Part shown: in pieces, positions 27,147 through 36,308 of the stretch
How the letters are laid out: each line of letters begins with the position of its first letter
Numbering within the stretch: position 1 is the stretch's first letter
Source: Fuerstiella sp.
Lineage (GTDB): Bacteria; Planctomycetota; Planctomycetia; Planctomycetales; Planctomycetaceae
Assembly: GCA_022447225.1 (NCBI GenBank)
Contig: JAKVAZ010000014.1
Span: 124,001 to 188,000, forward strand
Direction of reading: 5' to 3'
DNA length: 64,000 nt
Position numbers and translations under genes: made by a program
Notes under the pieces: generated by a model
Databases searched by the model: none
Seen by the model: the letters and a program-made list of their open reading frames with translations, nothing else
Told to the model about the DNA's origin: nothing

Positions 27147-30100
27147 GTGCAGCTGATTGGATCCTTCATTCAGAACCCGGTTAAGGTGTCGGTGGGCGTA
27201 GTGCTTACCGTGCTGTTTGGTGCCATCTCGCTGATTCAGATGCCCAAGCAGCTGGCGCCATCTGTTGAGAACCCGGTTTTGACAGTCGACACACGCTGGC
27301 CCGGCGGAAGTCCCCAGGAAGTTGAAAGGGAAATCGTTCAGGAACAGGAGGAACAGCTGCAAAGTGTGGAGGGCCTCGTGAAGATGTCTTCCGAATGCCA
27401 CGATTCACGCGGTGAAATCACCCTGGAATTCTCCGTTGGTACCAACGTTGAAGACGCCATGCTTCGCGTGAATACGCGTCTTCAACAGGTGCGGGATTAT
27501 CCGATCGATGCGCAGCAACCCGTAATTCGGGCGGAGAATGTTTCCGATCGTGCCATTGGACGAATGGTGCTGACCGCCCGACCACCGGAGCGTCAGCGGA
27601 TTGCGGAATTTCAGCAGAAACATCCGGAGTGTGCTGAATTACTTGCGTCATCTCTCAGAGCCATGAACAGTGGACTGCGTGTTTACCGCCTGCAGCAGGT
27701 GTGGCAGGAACAAGGTGATCGTTTTCCGCAGTTGAAAGAACTGCTGCCTCCCGACCTGAATCTCGAGCAGGTACGCAGATTCTCTGAAGATGTGATTGAG
27801 ACGCGGCTGGAACGAATTCCTGGTGTGTCAGATGCGTATACGTACGGCGGTCGGCAGGAAGAACTTCAGGTTGTTGTCGATCCCGAACGTCTGGCGGCCC
27901 GTCAGCTGACTGTTGCCGACGTTCGTAATGCGTTCAACAGTCAAAATAAAGATACTTCCGGTGGCGACTTCCGGGAAGGGAAACGTCGCTGGGTTATTCG
28001 AACGCTGAGTCAGTTTCGAACTCCGGAGCAGGTACGGCGACAGGTACTGGCTGTGCGGGACGGAGCACCGATCTATGTGGGTGATGTGGCCGACGTCAAG
28101 ATCGGCTTCAAGAAGATGGACAGCGTGTCCAGACGCTACGGGGTCTCCAGCAACGGACTGGGGGTTCGCCGGGTTTCAGGATCGAATGTGCTGTCAGTCA
28201 TGGCCGGAGTTCGCGCAGCTACGGAGGAACTGAACGAAGGAATTCTTAAACAGCGCGGGATGGAACTCTATCTGTATTACGACGAAACGGATTATATCCA
28301 TTCGGCGATTGGTCTGGTGCAGCAGAATATCCTCGTCGGCGGGGCACTGACGATGATCGCGCTGCTGATGTTTCTGCATCTGGGACGTCGCACACTACTG
28401 TTCGTACCAATGATTGCTGCCTCGGCGCTGGCTGCGGCCTATCTTTCTTCGGAGTTTGTTCTGATCACGTTGCTGCTGGTGATCATCGCCGGATTCTGGT
28501 TTGGCCGCGGAGCACTGGTGGTTGGACTGGCGATTCCGGTGAGTGTCATCGGTACCTTTCTGCTGCTGGGGCTGCTGGGGCGTTCTTTGAATGTGATTAG
28601 TCTGGCTGGACTGGCGTTTGCTGTTGGCATGCTGGTCGATAATGCGGTTGTTGTCCTGGAGAACATATTTCGCCGTTACCAGTCCGGGGAATCGCCGTTT
28701 GCAGCAGCGATCAACGGGACCCATGAGGTCTGGGGTGCCGTGATCGCATCCACGCTCACGACCATCGCCGTTTTTGTGCCCGTGTTATTTGTGCAGGAAA
28801 CGGCGGGTCAGTTGTTCCGGGACATTGCCCTGGCCATTAGCTCAGCGGTTGGTCTGTCCCTGATCGTTTCCCTGACAGTGGTTCCCACCGCCGCTTCACG
28901 ACTCTTCAGGCAAGGTCAGGCTGCAGATGCGGCAAAGACACTGCCTGCAACCGGCTGGCTTCCTCGACTTCTGAGCCGGGGCGGTGTGCTGCTGGTTGCA
29001 GTGGTGACAGGCATTAACCGGTGGATTCAGCGGGGAACCTTTCGTTCGGTGTCCGTTGTCATTCTGATGGTCGGAGGCTCTGTTGGATTGAGTTACTGGT
29101 TTTGGCCCAAGGTGGAGTACCTGCCGTCCGGGGACCGCAATTTTGTCTTTTGCAGGGTATCGCCTCCCCCCGGCTACAATATCAATCAGCTGGCGGAGAT
29201 GGGTGTCAAGATCGAAGAAGACCTGAAACCCTACTGGAATGCGGATCCGGGTACTGCTGAAGCCGCAAAACTCGAATACCCGGTGATCAGTTATTACTTT
29301 TATGTCGTGCGTGGTCGCCGGGTTTTTATGGGATGTCTCGCGAAGGATGGCAGTCGTGCGGCCGAACTAATTCCTCTGCTGAAGAACATTGGGTCTCAGT
29401 TTCCGGGGACAAATGCTGTTGCCAAGCAGTCGAGTCTGTTTGAACGCGGCCTGAGTGCCGGACGAACGATCGACATCGAAATCACCGGACCGGATCTCGA
29501 ACGGCTGGTAGCTATCGGGGGGCGGGTTTTGGAGGACGTCAGGAATCTGCTGCCGGCTGCGCAGGCCATGTCGCGACCCGGCCTGGATCTGTCGGGGCCC
29601 GAGATTCACATTGAACCGCGGCTGATGGAATCATCCGAAATGGGAATCAACGCATCCGAACTTGGATACACTGTTGATGCATTGGTTGACGGGGCCTATG
29701 CGGGAGACTTTTTTGTTGATGGCGACCGGGTCGATCTGACGATCATCGGTGATGAGTCATTCGCCCGCCGAACGCAGGATCTTGATTCGCTGCCGATTTC
29801 CACGGCCTACGGCCAGCTGGTGCCGTTATCATCTGTTGCCGAAATCAGTCTCAACAGCGGCCCCGAACAAATCAGTCGACGCGAACGCCAGCGGGCGATC
29901 ACGATTCAGGTGACTCCACCGATCACCATGCCTCTTGAAGATGCCATGGACCGCATCAATGATTCGATCGTGAACCCGCTCGTATCATCCGATGCGCTCG
30001 ATGGAGGCTACTTGATCCGCCTCTCCGGAACGGCCGACAAACTGCGGCAGACCTGGGCGGCACTCAAATGGAATCTGTTGCTGGCACTGGCCATTACCTA

Positions 30101-30617
30101 CCTGCTGATGGCTGCGCTGTTCGAAAGCTGGCTGTATCCCTTTGTGATTATTTTCAGCGTACCGTTGGGTGCCGTTGGTGGAATCCTGGGCCTGACTGTA
30201 CTGAATCTGTTTGTGTTTCAGTCGCTGGACGTACTTACGATGCTGGGTTTCGTGATTCTGATCGGAACAGTTGTGAACAACGCGATTTTAATTGTGCATC
30301 AGTCTTTAAATTATATTCGTGAACAGGAGATGGACCCCCGTGATGCGATTCCGCTGAGTATTCAGACTCGCGTACGACCGATCTTTATTACGACACTGAC
30401 CACGGTTCTCGGATTGATGCCACTGGTCGTGTTTCCGGGAGCGGGCAGCGAGCTCTATCGAGGTCTGGGAAGCGTTGTGCTGGGTGGCCTGCTGGTGTCA
30501 ACAGTCTTTACGCTGTTTCTGGTGCCGACCGTGTTTGTACTCACCCTGGACGCCAAAAATCGTTTGGCTGCTTTGTTGTCCGGGCTTCGAATGCCTTTAA
30601 TGGCCGACCATCGTTAA
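27147..30617 (+). CDS. RND efflux transporter permease (AcrB/MexB-like, HAE1-type)
   Basis: A 1156-residue inner-membrane pump, GTG start two bases after the adaptor stop. It has the 12-segment RND plan: TM1 (VSVGVVLTVLFGAISLIQMP), a periplasmic loop starting TRWPGGSPQEVEREI, TM2-6 with GLAFAVGMLVDNAVVVLENIFRR (the conserved region with the proton-relay aspartate), the second loop, and TM7-12 with FVILIGTVVNNAILIVHQSLN and TRVRPIFITTLTTVLGLMPL. A ~60-residue insertion at about 150-215 (RQRIAEFQQKHPECAELLA...) interrupts the first porter subdomain. Substrates are not predictable: drugs, lipids or metals are possible, although the heavy-metal signature residues of CusA are not seen. Confidence 0.93.
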   Translation: MQLIGSFIQNPVKVSVGVVLTVLFGAISLIQMPKQLAPSVENPVLTVDTRWPGGSPQEVEREIVQEQEEQLQSVEGLVKMSSECHDSRGEITLEFSVGTNVEDAMLRVNTRLQQVRDYPIDAQQPVIRAENVSDRAIGRMVLTARPPERQRIAEFQQKHPECAELLASSLRAMNSGLRVYRLQQVWQEQGDRFPQLKELLPPDLNLEQVRRFSEDVIETRLERIPGVSDAYTYGGRQEELQVVVDPERLAARQLTVADVRNAFNSQNKDTSGGDFREGKRRWVIRTLSQFRTPEQVRRQVLAVRDGAPIYVGDVADVKIGFKKMDSVSRRYGVSSNGLGVRRVSGSNVLSVMAGVRAATEELNEGILKQRGMELYLYYDETDYIHSAIGLVQQNILVGGALTMIALLMFLHLGRRTLLFVPMIAASALAAAYLSSEFVLITLLLVIIAGFWFGRGALVVGLAIPVSVIGTFLLLGLLGRSLNVISLAGLAFAVGMLVDNAVVVLENIFRRYQSGESPFAAAINGTHEVWGAVIASTLTTIAVFVPVLFVQETAGQLFRDIALAISSAVGLSLIVSLTVVPTAASRLFRQGQAADAAKTLPATGWLPRLLSRGGVLLVAVVTGINRWIQRGTFRSVSVVILMVGGSVGLSYWFWPKVEYLPSGDRNFVFCRVSPPPGYNINQLAEMGVKIEEDLKPYWNADPGTAEAAKLEYPVISYYFYVVRGRRVFMGCLAKDGSRAAELIPLLKNIGSQFPGTNAVAKQSSLFERGLSAGRTIDIEITGPDLERLVAIGGRVLEDVRNLLPAAQAMSRPGLDLSGPEIHIEPRLMESSEMGINASELGYTVDALVDGAYAGDFFVDGDRVDLTIIGDESFARRTQDLDSLPISTAYGQLVPLSSVAEISLNSGPEQISRRERQRAITIQVTPPITMPLEDAMDRINDSIVNPLVSSDALDGGYLIRLSGTADKLRQTWAALKWNLLLALAITYLLMAALFESWLYPFVIIFSVPLGAVGGILGLTVLNLFVFQSLDVLTMLGFVILIGTVVNNAILIVHQSLNYIREQEMDPRDAIPLSIQTRVRPIFITTLTTVLGLMPLVVFPGAGSELYRGLGSVVLGGLLVSTVFTLFLVPTVFVLTLDAKNRLAALLSGLRMPLMADHR

Positions 30618-30803
30618 TGTGGCCGTACCGGACGGGCCAAAAGTCGCTTTCCGGTTTTCATGGGCATGGCATCCGTGCCGGACTGTCGAAAGATTCCTGT
30701 TGTACACAGCGGTCGTCACCAGGCATCGACAGCGATTACCGGTCATCTGCCGGGATTTGCTACATGTCACCGACGGCCGGAGGTGAGCTGTTTCCGAATT
30801 CAA

Positions 30804-32582
30804 TCAGTCGGTTGCTGCTGACTTGATTGGTTTTGCCGCGTTGATCCCCAGGGCACTGATTCCGGCCGCGAAGAACGCCGCACCGCAGGCAATAAATGCG
30901 TTGTTCCAGTTGTCGGCACCCCCAACGAGCCAGATCACGATTGGTGGTGCGATGGCGGCACCCAGATTACCCCACATGTTTCCCCAGCCGAGGACAGATC
31001 CTACGTGCTGACCTCCCACATCCTGAGTGAATGCCCAGCTTGCCGGGTTGCCCAAAGCCGTGGCGAACGCGACCGTGGAAAACAGAATCACGCAGAGGGT
31101 AACACCTGGGTCAAACAAACACACAATGTAGGCGCCCATTGCAACGAAACGAGACAACGAAATCGGTAAAGCGCGTCCCCATCGTAATCCCAGATATCGA
31201 ACGGCCGTATCGGTCAGGACTCCACCTGCCAGCATACCGGCCCAGCCCAGCAGCGGAGGAATTGATACGAACAGGGCCCGCTGCTCAACCGAGACAAGAT
31301 GAACGCTGGTGTAGTAACGTGGTGCCCAGGTCAGCAGGAAGACCCAGCCAATATTGGTGAAAAACTGGGTGACACATGCGCACCACATACTGCCACTGGA
31401 CACCAAACCCCGCAGCGGCACTCCGGACGACTTCCTGCCTGGATCGATCACCGCCGAATCGGCGATCAGGGCAGCTTCAGCATCATTGCAGCGGGGATGT
31501 TCGGCCGGTGTTGTGCGACAATTCCACCAGATCAGGCCGGCCACAAAAATGCCCAGCGATCCGTACAGGAACATCATCCGTCGCCAGCCGTTTCCGTAAA
31601 TTTTTTTGATACTCCTGCGATGCAGGGCTTCCAGCACCAGCCGGTTGACCCTCTGGCTCTGAAGGTCACTGATATCGCCGGAGAGGTTTAGCAGCCGTCG
31701 AGCTTCTTTTTCGACTGAGATTCCTTTCCCGTTTAAATCATCCAACTCAAAAAAACCGGGTGACAGAATGATTGTGTTCAGCTCATTCGCCACGATTTCC
31801 GCTTCGCTGACAGGGATCACTGTTAATTCCGGAACGGCTTCATCCGGATTGCTTCCTGCCAGTTCAAGCTGTTGGCGAGCATTGTCCATCGCGTCAGCAT
31901 ACTTCTCAGCATGACGAATCACGATGTTCCGGCTGAAGGTCGAAAACGTTTCCAGACACCGCTGCCGCAATTCATCGACGGGTTCGGTGCTTTGTGATGA
32001 ACGATTCAGTTCCTGGCAAAGCAGTGGTCCGTTCAATATCTCATCAGGAGTCAATGTCGTGCGCGTGTCGACAGGTGTCAGTGCGACCAGCAAATAGCCA
32101 CTGGCGAACAGAGCCAAAAATCCTCCAAAACGACCTCCCAGAGCAATGACCCCGCTTGCGGTCCCGCGTTTGGAGAACGGAATCCATTTACTGACGATGC
32201 TGGAAGCGGTGGGGTATGCTCCGGCCTGTCCAAATCCGAAGCCCAGTCGCAGCACGAGCACAGCGACAAATGAGGAGACCGCACCTGTCAGTCCGGTAAA
32301 CAGGGACCATGCCAGGACGTACAGCGTCAGCATCTTTCGCGACCCAAACAGGTCGGTCAGCCATCCGGAAGGCACCTGACCCAGAGCATATGTCCAGAAG
32401 AAGGCGCTCAGCATCCAGCCGACCTGTCTGTTCGTCAGTCCCAGATCTTCCTGGATGTACATTTCGACAAACGAAATGCAAAAGCGATCCAGGTAGAGCA
32501 AAACAGCCATCAGCGACGTCGACCCGATGACGAGGTGTCGAATGCGGGTTGGCTTATCGTTCGATGTCAAATGCGTGGCCAT
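30804..32582 (-). CDS. MFS transporter with large periplasmic insertion
   Basis: A 592-residue major facilitator. Twelve membrane segments are recognisable, with motif A GWLTDLFGSRK (about 73-83) after TM2 and YLDRFCISFVEMYIQEDLGL near the N-terminus, a sequence style of the anion:cation symporter (ACS; hexuronate/glucarate) group. Between TM5 and TM6, at about 170-330, lies a hydrophilic, helical ~160-residue insertion; by topology it is periplasmic. Typical ACS transporters have ~430 residues and no such loop. The start at ATG 32582 begins the N-terminal helix sensibly; a longer frame to 32699 is Cys/Ser-rich and unlikely. It follows the amidohydrolase gene by 164 bp on the same strand, so it may import that enzyme's substrate. 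Confidence 0.88.
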   Translation of the reverse strand: MATHLTSNDKPTRIRHLVIGSTSLMAVLLYLDRFCISFVEMYIQEDLGLTNRQVGWMLSAFFWTYALGQVPSGWLTDLFGSRKMLTLYVLAWSLFTGLTGAVSSFVAVLVLRLGFGFGQAGAYPTASSIVSKWIPFSKRGTASGVIALGGRFGGFLALFASGYLLVALTPVDTRTTLTPDEILNGPLLCQELNRSSQSTEPVDELRQRCLETFSTFSRNIVIRHAEKYADAMDNARQQLELAGSNPDEAVPELTVIPVSEAEIVANELNTIILSPGFFELDDLNGKGISVEKEARRLLNLSGDISDLQSQRVNRLVLEALHRRSIKKIYGNGWRRMMFLYGSLGIFVAGLIWWNCRTTPAEHPRCNDAEAALIADSAVIDPGRKSSGVPLRGLVSSGSMWCACVTQFFTNIGWVFLLTWAPRYYTSVHLVSVEQRALFVSIPPLLGWAGMLAGGVLTDTAVRYLGLRWGRALPISLSRFVAMGAYIVCLFDPGVTLCVILFSTVAFATALGNPASWAFTQDVGGQHVGSVLGWGNMWGNLGAAIAPPIVIWLVGGADNWNNAFIACGAAFFAAGISALGINAAKPIKSAATD

Positions 32583-32746
32583 GCTACGTTCGTGTCCAGT
32601 GGATAAATCGGGTGACGAACACTTATGTGCTTCAAATAAACAAGTTCCGGACGAGCAGTACTCATACGATCCGGTGTTACAGGATCTGTCTGACAGCAAT
32701 CATCGTACCGGTGCCCGGGCGAACGGCAGACAGGAAACAGGTCCGT

Positions 32747-33733
32747 TCAGCCCACACCCAGCAGGCTGGCCGCGTTGTTCCAAAAAATATCCTCGACCTG
32801 CCGGTCAGACAGTCGCTCTGACCAGCAGGCCCATTTGAGCGAACGCAGATGTTCCAGACCAACCAGAACCGGATCAATTTGCGTATGCTTTTCGCCCCAG
32901 ACGGGTGTCTGCTCATATAGCCACACAAATGAATCGCCAGCCGACAGTGAGCGTCCGCGCTGGTGGCTGATCGGCAAATCTGAACCGTACATTAACCTGT
33001 CGTGTCCGATGATGCGTATCACCGCCTGATGGGCAATTGGTTCGCAGTTGGCACTGGTATCAAAATACAGGTTGTCCAGACCCCGCAGATGCGGAAGTCC
33101 TTCCAGATTGTGGGCCGGCTGAAATCCGCGAGCCGAATGAGCGAGGACCATCTTTATATTCGGATACGATTCGCAGTAACGGCGAATACACGCGATGTTG
33201 GCCGGGTCGGCCACCGCTCGTGATTTGACCATGTGCAGCGTGATCCACCAGCCTTCTTCGTCGGCAACTTTAACCAAAGGTTCCGGCAGGAAATCTTCAA
33301 TATCAGCCTCAAATGTCGGCTGAGAGGATGCCATGGTGTGATAGCACTTGAGCCCGTGAAGCCCCAGACGACGGACCTCCTGACGCACCCATTCGGGGTC
33401 GTCTTCCGGTTTTATGAAAAAGATGCCCCGGCATTCACGATCGTTGGCCATCTCCTGTGAAACCCATTCATTGGCGAACTGCATCCTGGCCTTGTTATCA
33501 GCGGTCAGGAAGGGAATGAACAGCGCTTTTGTTTCACGCCCCGGATGGATCAGGTCCATTGCGGACATGTATTTTTCATAACCGCAGTCTTCCGGTTCGC
33601 TGCCAACAGACCAGCGAACACAGTCTTTACGCCACAGATGTGTGTGCGCGTCGTAGATGCGATCGGGCAGGAATGAATCGAGTTCCCGGGCAAAGAACTC
33701 ACGATCAACGGTGCACTCACTGGTGGAATTCAT
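32747..33733 (-). CDS. Amidohydrolase-family metal-dependent hydrolase
   Basis: A 328-residue TIM-barrel hydrolase of the amidohydrolase_2 group. The metal ligands are in place: DAHTHLW (His30, His32) on strand 1, LHMVKSR (His167), VLAHSARGF (His199) and MYGSDLP (Asp252). FDTSANCEPI and FWNNAASLLG at the C-terminus match the group's ends. Such enzymes hydrolyse or decarboxylate small carboxylic or aromatic compounds. The gene lies just upstream of the MFS transporter gene on the same strand, which suggests uptake and breakdown of one compound. A divergent or own promoter should lie in the ~230 bp before its ATG 33733. Substrate unknown. Confidence 0.88.
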   Translation of the reverse strand: MNSTSECTVDREFFARELDSFLPDRIYDAHTHLWRKDCVRWSVGSEPEDCGYEKYMSAMDLIHPGRETKALFIPFLTADNKARMQFANEWVSQEMANDRECRGIFFIKPEDDPEWVRQEVRRLGLHGLKCYHTMASSQPTFEADIEDFLPEPLVKVADEEGWWITLHMVKSRAVADPANIACIRRYCESYPNIKMVLAHSARGFQPAHNLEGLPHLRGLDNLYFDTSANCEPIAHQAVIRIIGHDRLMYGSDLPISHQRGRSLSAGDSFVWLYEQTPVWGEKHTQIDPVLVGLEHLRSLKWACWSERLSDRQVEDIFWNNAASLLGVG

Positions 33734-33965
33734 AACATCGCTTTCCGCAGGTACCGCAACCGGGGAAATTTCTCAGTAACGGATAACGTTTATTTCCTCG
33801 TCAACATACCGGCTTTGCGGTCAATCGACAATTCGCCGCATCTCCGGACCGTTTCTGATTCCGGGGACTCATCCCCATGACTTATTGCCGTTAAACTCTA
33901 TGCTCACAATCTAAAAACAACGTCCGGGCTCGCAGGGAGCGGCCGTTGAAGTTCCGCGAGAGATT

Positions 33966-34889
33966 TCAGGCGGTTTCGGTACGACGAACGGCGTCTCGAA
34001 GTCCGAGTCTGACCTGGTCGAACTGGAATCTGATCGGCAGTGATGCACGCACTTCACTAATAACTCGCTTGTTTCCACCACGAATTTTCGTGGATGCGGT
34101 GTCAAATTCCGGTGTCGGGAGGTCCACCAGGCGTGCCAGCTCAGAGTAATACTGTCGGCGCGTCAGCGTGTCAGTGTTTACAACGTTCAGCAGCGAAACG
34201 TCACGCAAAGATGACAGCTCCACAACAGCCGTTACGGCATCATCGATATGGATCAGGTTGAGGAAACTGTCGGGCTGTCCGGGAACGGATATGCCGGCTT
34301 TGAGGTCCGAGATGCGTCGCAGTAGGCGGTTCGGTCCGTACAAACCTGCCATTCTGAGAACGGTAAGCGATTCAGCACAATCCCTGTCAGCAAACGACTG
34401 CTGCAGCATCTGTTCGGCCCGAAGACAGCAACTCCCACTTTCGGTGACCGGGTGAGACACAGTGGATTCGGTCACGGTTTCACCATGCTTCTGCCCGTAG
34501 ACCGACGTGCTGGATACATACAGAAATCGTCGGACTGATGTCGGGAGCTGCTTCAACAGAAACTGCAGCCCGTCGATCCAGACGGTTTCCCGTGACTGGA
34601 CAGACGACCGATCAAGGCCGACCGACCAGAGGAAAGTATCAGCAGCCGGAAGTGACGGCAGTTGTCCTGTGGCCAGGTCGCCCACCAGAGCTTCAATGCC
34701 GTCGGCACGCAGTTCATCGGCTTTCGCCGGGCTGCGAGTGATGACAGTGACCTTCGCTCCGATACTCTGCCATCGACCGGCGGCGCGTCGGCCAAGATAT
34801 CCACATCCGGCGATCAAAACGTGTTTGGGCAGTTCGTTCAAGACGGAACCATTCAGGACGCCGACGGCTATTCCTGATTCTGAAACCAC
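33966..34889 (-). CDS. NAD-dependent epimerase-type SDR (YeeZ-like)
   Basis: A 307-residue extended SDR with a GTG start. The N-terminal motif is LIAGCGYLGRR (about 24-34), the GxGxxG variant seen in YeeZ-like proteins, followed by VITRSP. VSSTSVYGQKHGE carries the Ser-Tyr element. LYGPNRLL and LIHIDDAVTAVV are standard SDR segments. The first 19 residues precede the Rossmann strand and overlap by 22 bases the end of the upstream 335-residue epimerase gene. The true start may be slightly further inside (for example at the residues before LPKHVLIAGC), but the overlap already indicates co-expression. Both genes encode related folds with clearly different sequences. Substrate unknown. Confidence 0.82.
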   Translation of the reverse strand: MVSESGIAVGVLNGSVLNELPKHVLIAGCGYLGRRAAGRWQSIGAKVTVITRSPAKADELRADGIEALVGDLATGQLPSLPAADTFLWSVGLDRSSVQSRETVWIDGLQFLLKQLPTSVRRFLYVSSTSVYGQKHGETVTESTVSHPVTESGSCCLRAEQMLQQSFADRDCAESLTVLRMAGLYGPNRLLRRISDLKAGISVPGQPDSFLNLIHIDDAVTAVVELSSLRDVSLLNVVNTDTLTRRQYYSELARLVDLPTPEFDTASTKIRGGNKRVISEVRASLPIRFQFDQVRLGLRDAVRRTETA

Positions 34890-35875
34890 TCGACTGTCAG
34901 CTTCATCGCATCGGTGAAATCCACTGATGGACTGTAGTCCAGTTGTTGCACTGCTTTATCAATACTGAAGTCCAGATTCAGCCCCAGAAATTTGATTCGG
35001 GCGCTGTTGACCAGCGGAGCCGTTTTCTTTCCCCGCAATTTCCAGAGTCCTTCCATCGTTGCCGCAAGCAGTCTCGCAACCGGCAGGGGGACAACCTTCG
35101 CCGGAATCTCATAGCCTGCTGCGGTGCAGATTGTGTCCATGAACTCTTTCTTACTCACTGCTCTGGGGTCACGAATGTTGAAGGTTTCACCGACCTGGTC
35201 GTCCTGTTCGATTCCCAACCAGATGGCTTCACAAAGATTTCCCACAAAAGTGTTGTTCATCAGTTTGTCTGTTGCTCCCAGGTAAGCAAACTTCTTTGAT
35301 GATAGTCGTTCCATCAGTCGTGGGAGAACCGTCCGATCCCGCGGACCATAGATGAAGCCTGGTCTCAGCACGACACCCGGCAGTGTGTGATCGCGGATAT
35401 AGTCCGTCACCAGCTGTTCGGACTCCACTTTGGTCAGCGTGTATCCGTCGATGCCTGCGGTATTCGGAGGAGTTGTTTCATCCGTTCCGTAGTGATCAGT
35501 GCCTTCGTAGACTCCCAGTGAACTGATCTGGATCCATCGCTGAAGTGATCCGGCATTGAGTGCTGCGTCCAGCAGTGAACGCGTCCCGTCCACATTGATT
35601 CGACGATAGTCTTCGGTCGGTCCCCAGTCACCCACTTTGGCGGCGCAGTGAACGATGACGGTTGCTCCCTCGCAGGCCCGTGCCAGACTTTCTGTATCGC
35701 TCAGGTCACCATCGATGATCTGTACCTGCCATTCGTTAAGCAGATCTGTGGCGGCGGACGATCGACAAAGCGCTCGAACCCGAAAACCCTGCTGCCGTGC
35801 CTGCTCGGCAAAGTGGCTGCCCACAAGGCCGGTGGCACCCGTTACAAGAATTAAGTCACTATCGGTCAGCTGCAC
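34868..35875 (-). CDS. NAD-dependent epimerase / 3-beta-hydroxysteroid dehydrogenase-like protein
   Basis: A 335-residue extended SDR. The Rossmann motif VTGATGLVGSH is at about 11-21; VIVHCAAKVGDWG, QISSLGVYEGTDHYGTDE (Ser and Tyr elements) and YTLTKVESEQL (catalytic YxxxK) follow; VLRPGFIYGPRD and NTFVGNLCEAIWLG match the 3-beta-HSD/NSDHL-like group. It could oxidise a sterol- or hopanoid-like alcohol, a sugar nucleotide or a polyketide alcohol; sequence alone does not decide. It overlaps the downstream SDR gene by 22 bases and has its own 433-bp upstream gap before the divergent PSD1 gene. Confidence 0.87.
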   Translation of the reverse strand: MQLTDSDLILVTGATGLVGSHFAEQARQQGFRVRALCRSSAATDLLNEWQVQIIDGDLSDTESLARACEGATVIVHCAAKVGDWGPTEDYRRINVDGTRSLLDAALNAGSLQRWIQISSLGVYEGTDHYGTDETTPPNTAGIDGYTLTKVESEQLVTDYIRDHTLPGVVLRPGFIYGPRDRTVLPRLMERLSSKKFAYLGATDKLMNNTFVGNLCEAIWLGIEQDDQVGETFNIRDPRAVSKKEFMDTICTAAGYEIPAKVVPLPVARLLAATMEGLWKLRGKKTAPLVNSARIKFLGLNLDFSIDKAVQQLDYSPSVDFTDAMKLTVEWFQNQE

Positions 35876-36308
35876 GGTCGTTTCTTTTCTGATCGCCCTG
35901 AGTCCACGGTTTCTGCAGAGCCCATCCTACGCGAGGCGTTGCCACACACAAGCCGTGAACACCAATTCAGGATTGATTTATCAGCCAGGCTGTCCGGAGA
36001 CCTTTCGTCCGACCGTCTTTGGCCAGGTGGCCGGAAACTCGTCCGGCACTCTGTGAATGCTGGGATTTACCTGTGTTTGCGGATGCAGCGGTCTCCGGTG
36101 TTGTCCCGGCTGAGGCCTCAGATGGCCAATAAGCATTTTGCGCAACCTGACGACTCATTGTCTGCTCGGTGCAGATTCACTCGACAGGGCACCGGATTGT
36201 GATTGTAATTGTGGGACACACGTTGACGTGATTCCGGCTGATTTTCCTTTGTGGAAGCCGCGAGCCGGACTGTTTGAAGCTGTATGATTCCACAGGTCTG
36301 AGTACGAA
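35876..36308. other. Intergenic, divergent promoters
   Basis: A 433-bp divergent gap between the 3-beta-HSD-like gene (minus) and the PSD1 gene (plus). Short frames on both strands carry no motif. No hairpin of note was seen. Confidence 0.5.
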
